From Chloroflexi bacterium RBG_19FT_COMBO_55_16 (GTDB taxonomy: Bacteria; Chloroflexota; Anaerolineae; Anaerolineales; UBA4823): DNA of 7,661 nt. The position numbers and the translations under genes were made by a program. The notes beneath the pieces are model-generated. The model was given only the letters and a program-made list of their open reading frames with translations, searched no databases and was not told where the DNA came from. Shown here piece by piece: positions 7,051-7,661 of this stretch (position 1 is its first letter; the number at the start of each line of letters is the position of its first letter). The stretch covers positions 1 to 7,661 of the forward strand of contig MGOK01000017.1 in assembly GCA_001795335.1 (NCBI GenBank). The letters run 5' to 3'.

Positions 7051-7661
7051 TCGCCTTTCAGCGGCAGGTGTACGCGGAAGGTAGTCCCCTCACCTACTTG
7101 GCTCTGCACCTCGATCTGCCCGCTGTGGGCTTCGACGATGCGTTTGCTGATGGCTAACCCTAAACCGGTGCCTTGAGTGATGCGTTCAGCCGAGCGCGCC
7201 CGATAGAATTTTTCGAACAGGTGGGAAAGGTCCAAAGGTCGGATACCGGACCCGGTGTCGCTGACAGCGATGATCAGTTCATCCGGCCTGGCTTCAGCGC
7301 TTAAAGTGATCCTCCCCGTGGGACGGTTGTATTTAATGGCATTGCTCAGCAGATTAATAATCACCTGCTTGATTTTGTCTCGATCCGCTTTCAACGAGGG
7401 CAGCTCCTCCGGGAGATCGACTTGAAGAACCAGGTCGTTCTCGCTGGCCTTGCTTTGCATCAGGCTGGCGCATTCCTCTAATAAGCCACGCGCGTCGAAG
7501 ACCTTAGCCTGGAATTGGATTCGCCCGGATTCAAGCCGCGCCAAGTCCAGAAAAGCAGTAGTCATCTCGATCAGGCGCGAGGTCTCGGTTTGGATGATCT
7601 GGACGACTTTTCCACGCTGTTCCTGCGAGACATCTTTGCGAAGCAGAAGATGCGTTGCGGT
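7047..7661 (-). CDS. Sensor histidine kinase, C-terminal part (runs off the window)
   Basis: This is the output end of a two-component sensor kinase that autophosphorylates and passes phosphate to a response regulator. Only the last 204 residues are visible. The frame is open to the window edge, so the internal ATG at 7565 is not the start. Visible residues 1-47 are the second helix of the dimerisation domain, ending in the typical LDLARLESG (38-46); the phosphorylated histidine lies outside the window. The ATPase domain follows: N box NLLSNAIKYN (103-112), G1 box DTGSG (135-139), F box around F-E-K-F-Y (149-153) and G2 box GTGLGL (164-169). All nucleotide-binding motifs are present, so this part looks functional. 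The layout resembles PhoR/WalK-type kinases, but the signal-sensing part and partner are not visible. The gene converges on mutL, with overlapping stop codons. Confidence 0.94.

Overview
The window is a stretch of ordinary bacterial chromosome, gene-dense and of moderate to high G+C. It shows no mobile element, CRISPR array, tRNA or rRNA. Nine protein genes are visible, two of them cut by the window edges. The longest gap without a gene is about 112 bases (303-414). Gene content suggests a Chloroflexota (Anaerolineae-like) organism: a long-tailed L34 protein, an endonuclease-type MutL, a stand-alone CoA-transferase subunit and a single-helix small protein. This assignment is inference from family resemblance and no marker was searched.

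Layout, left to right. Minus strand, 1-302: the start of rnpA (RNase P protein) preceded by rpmH (ribosomal protein L34), driven by a near-consensus promoter at 375-403. Minus strand, 415-3447: a run of three envelope genes read S41 processing protease, then membrane zinc peptidase of the YugP type, then UPF0104 / LPG-synthase-TM membrane protein. The protease has its own likely promoter and a strong ribosome site. Minus strand, 3530-5243: a second run read HAD-family nucleotidase-like hydrolase, then a 90-residue single-helix membrane protein (14-base overlap), then a CoA-transferase alpha-type subunit with no partner beside it. Plus strand, 5299-7050: mutL, divergent from the hydrolase. Minus strand, 7047-7661: the C-terminal part of a sensor histidine kinase, convergent with mutL; the two stop codons overlap in one CTAG.

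How the genes fit together. rpmH-rnpA is the widely conserved translation / tRNA-processing pair. The S41 protease, zinc peptidase and UPF0104 protein are all membrane-bound and look like one envelope quality-control or remodelling unit, though no shared substrate can be read from sequence. The hydrolase, small membrane protein and CoA-transferase subunit look co-transcribed but do not form a recognisable pathway.

The most interesting signal is regulatory. Between the divergent hydrolase and mutL genes, each strand has a perfect TATAAT exactly six bases before a start codon (ATG at 5243 minus, GTG at 5299 plus), and neither has a usable Shine-Dalgarno site. This predicts back-to-back leaderless mRNAs. 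Elsewhere in the same window, rpmH, rnpA, the zinc peptidase and the S41 protease have conventional ribosome sites. Three start codons (zinc peptidase, CoA-transferase, hydrolase) are better placed downstream of the longest open frame. I see no convincing undescribed multi-gene system.
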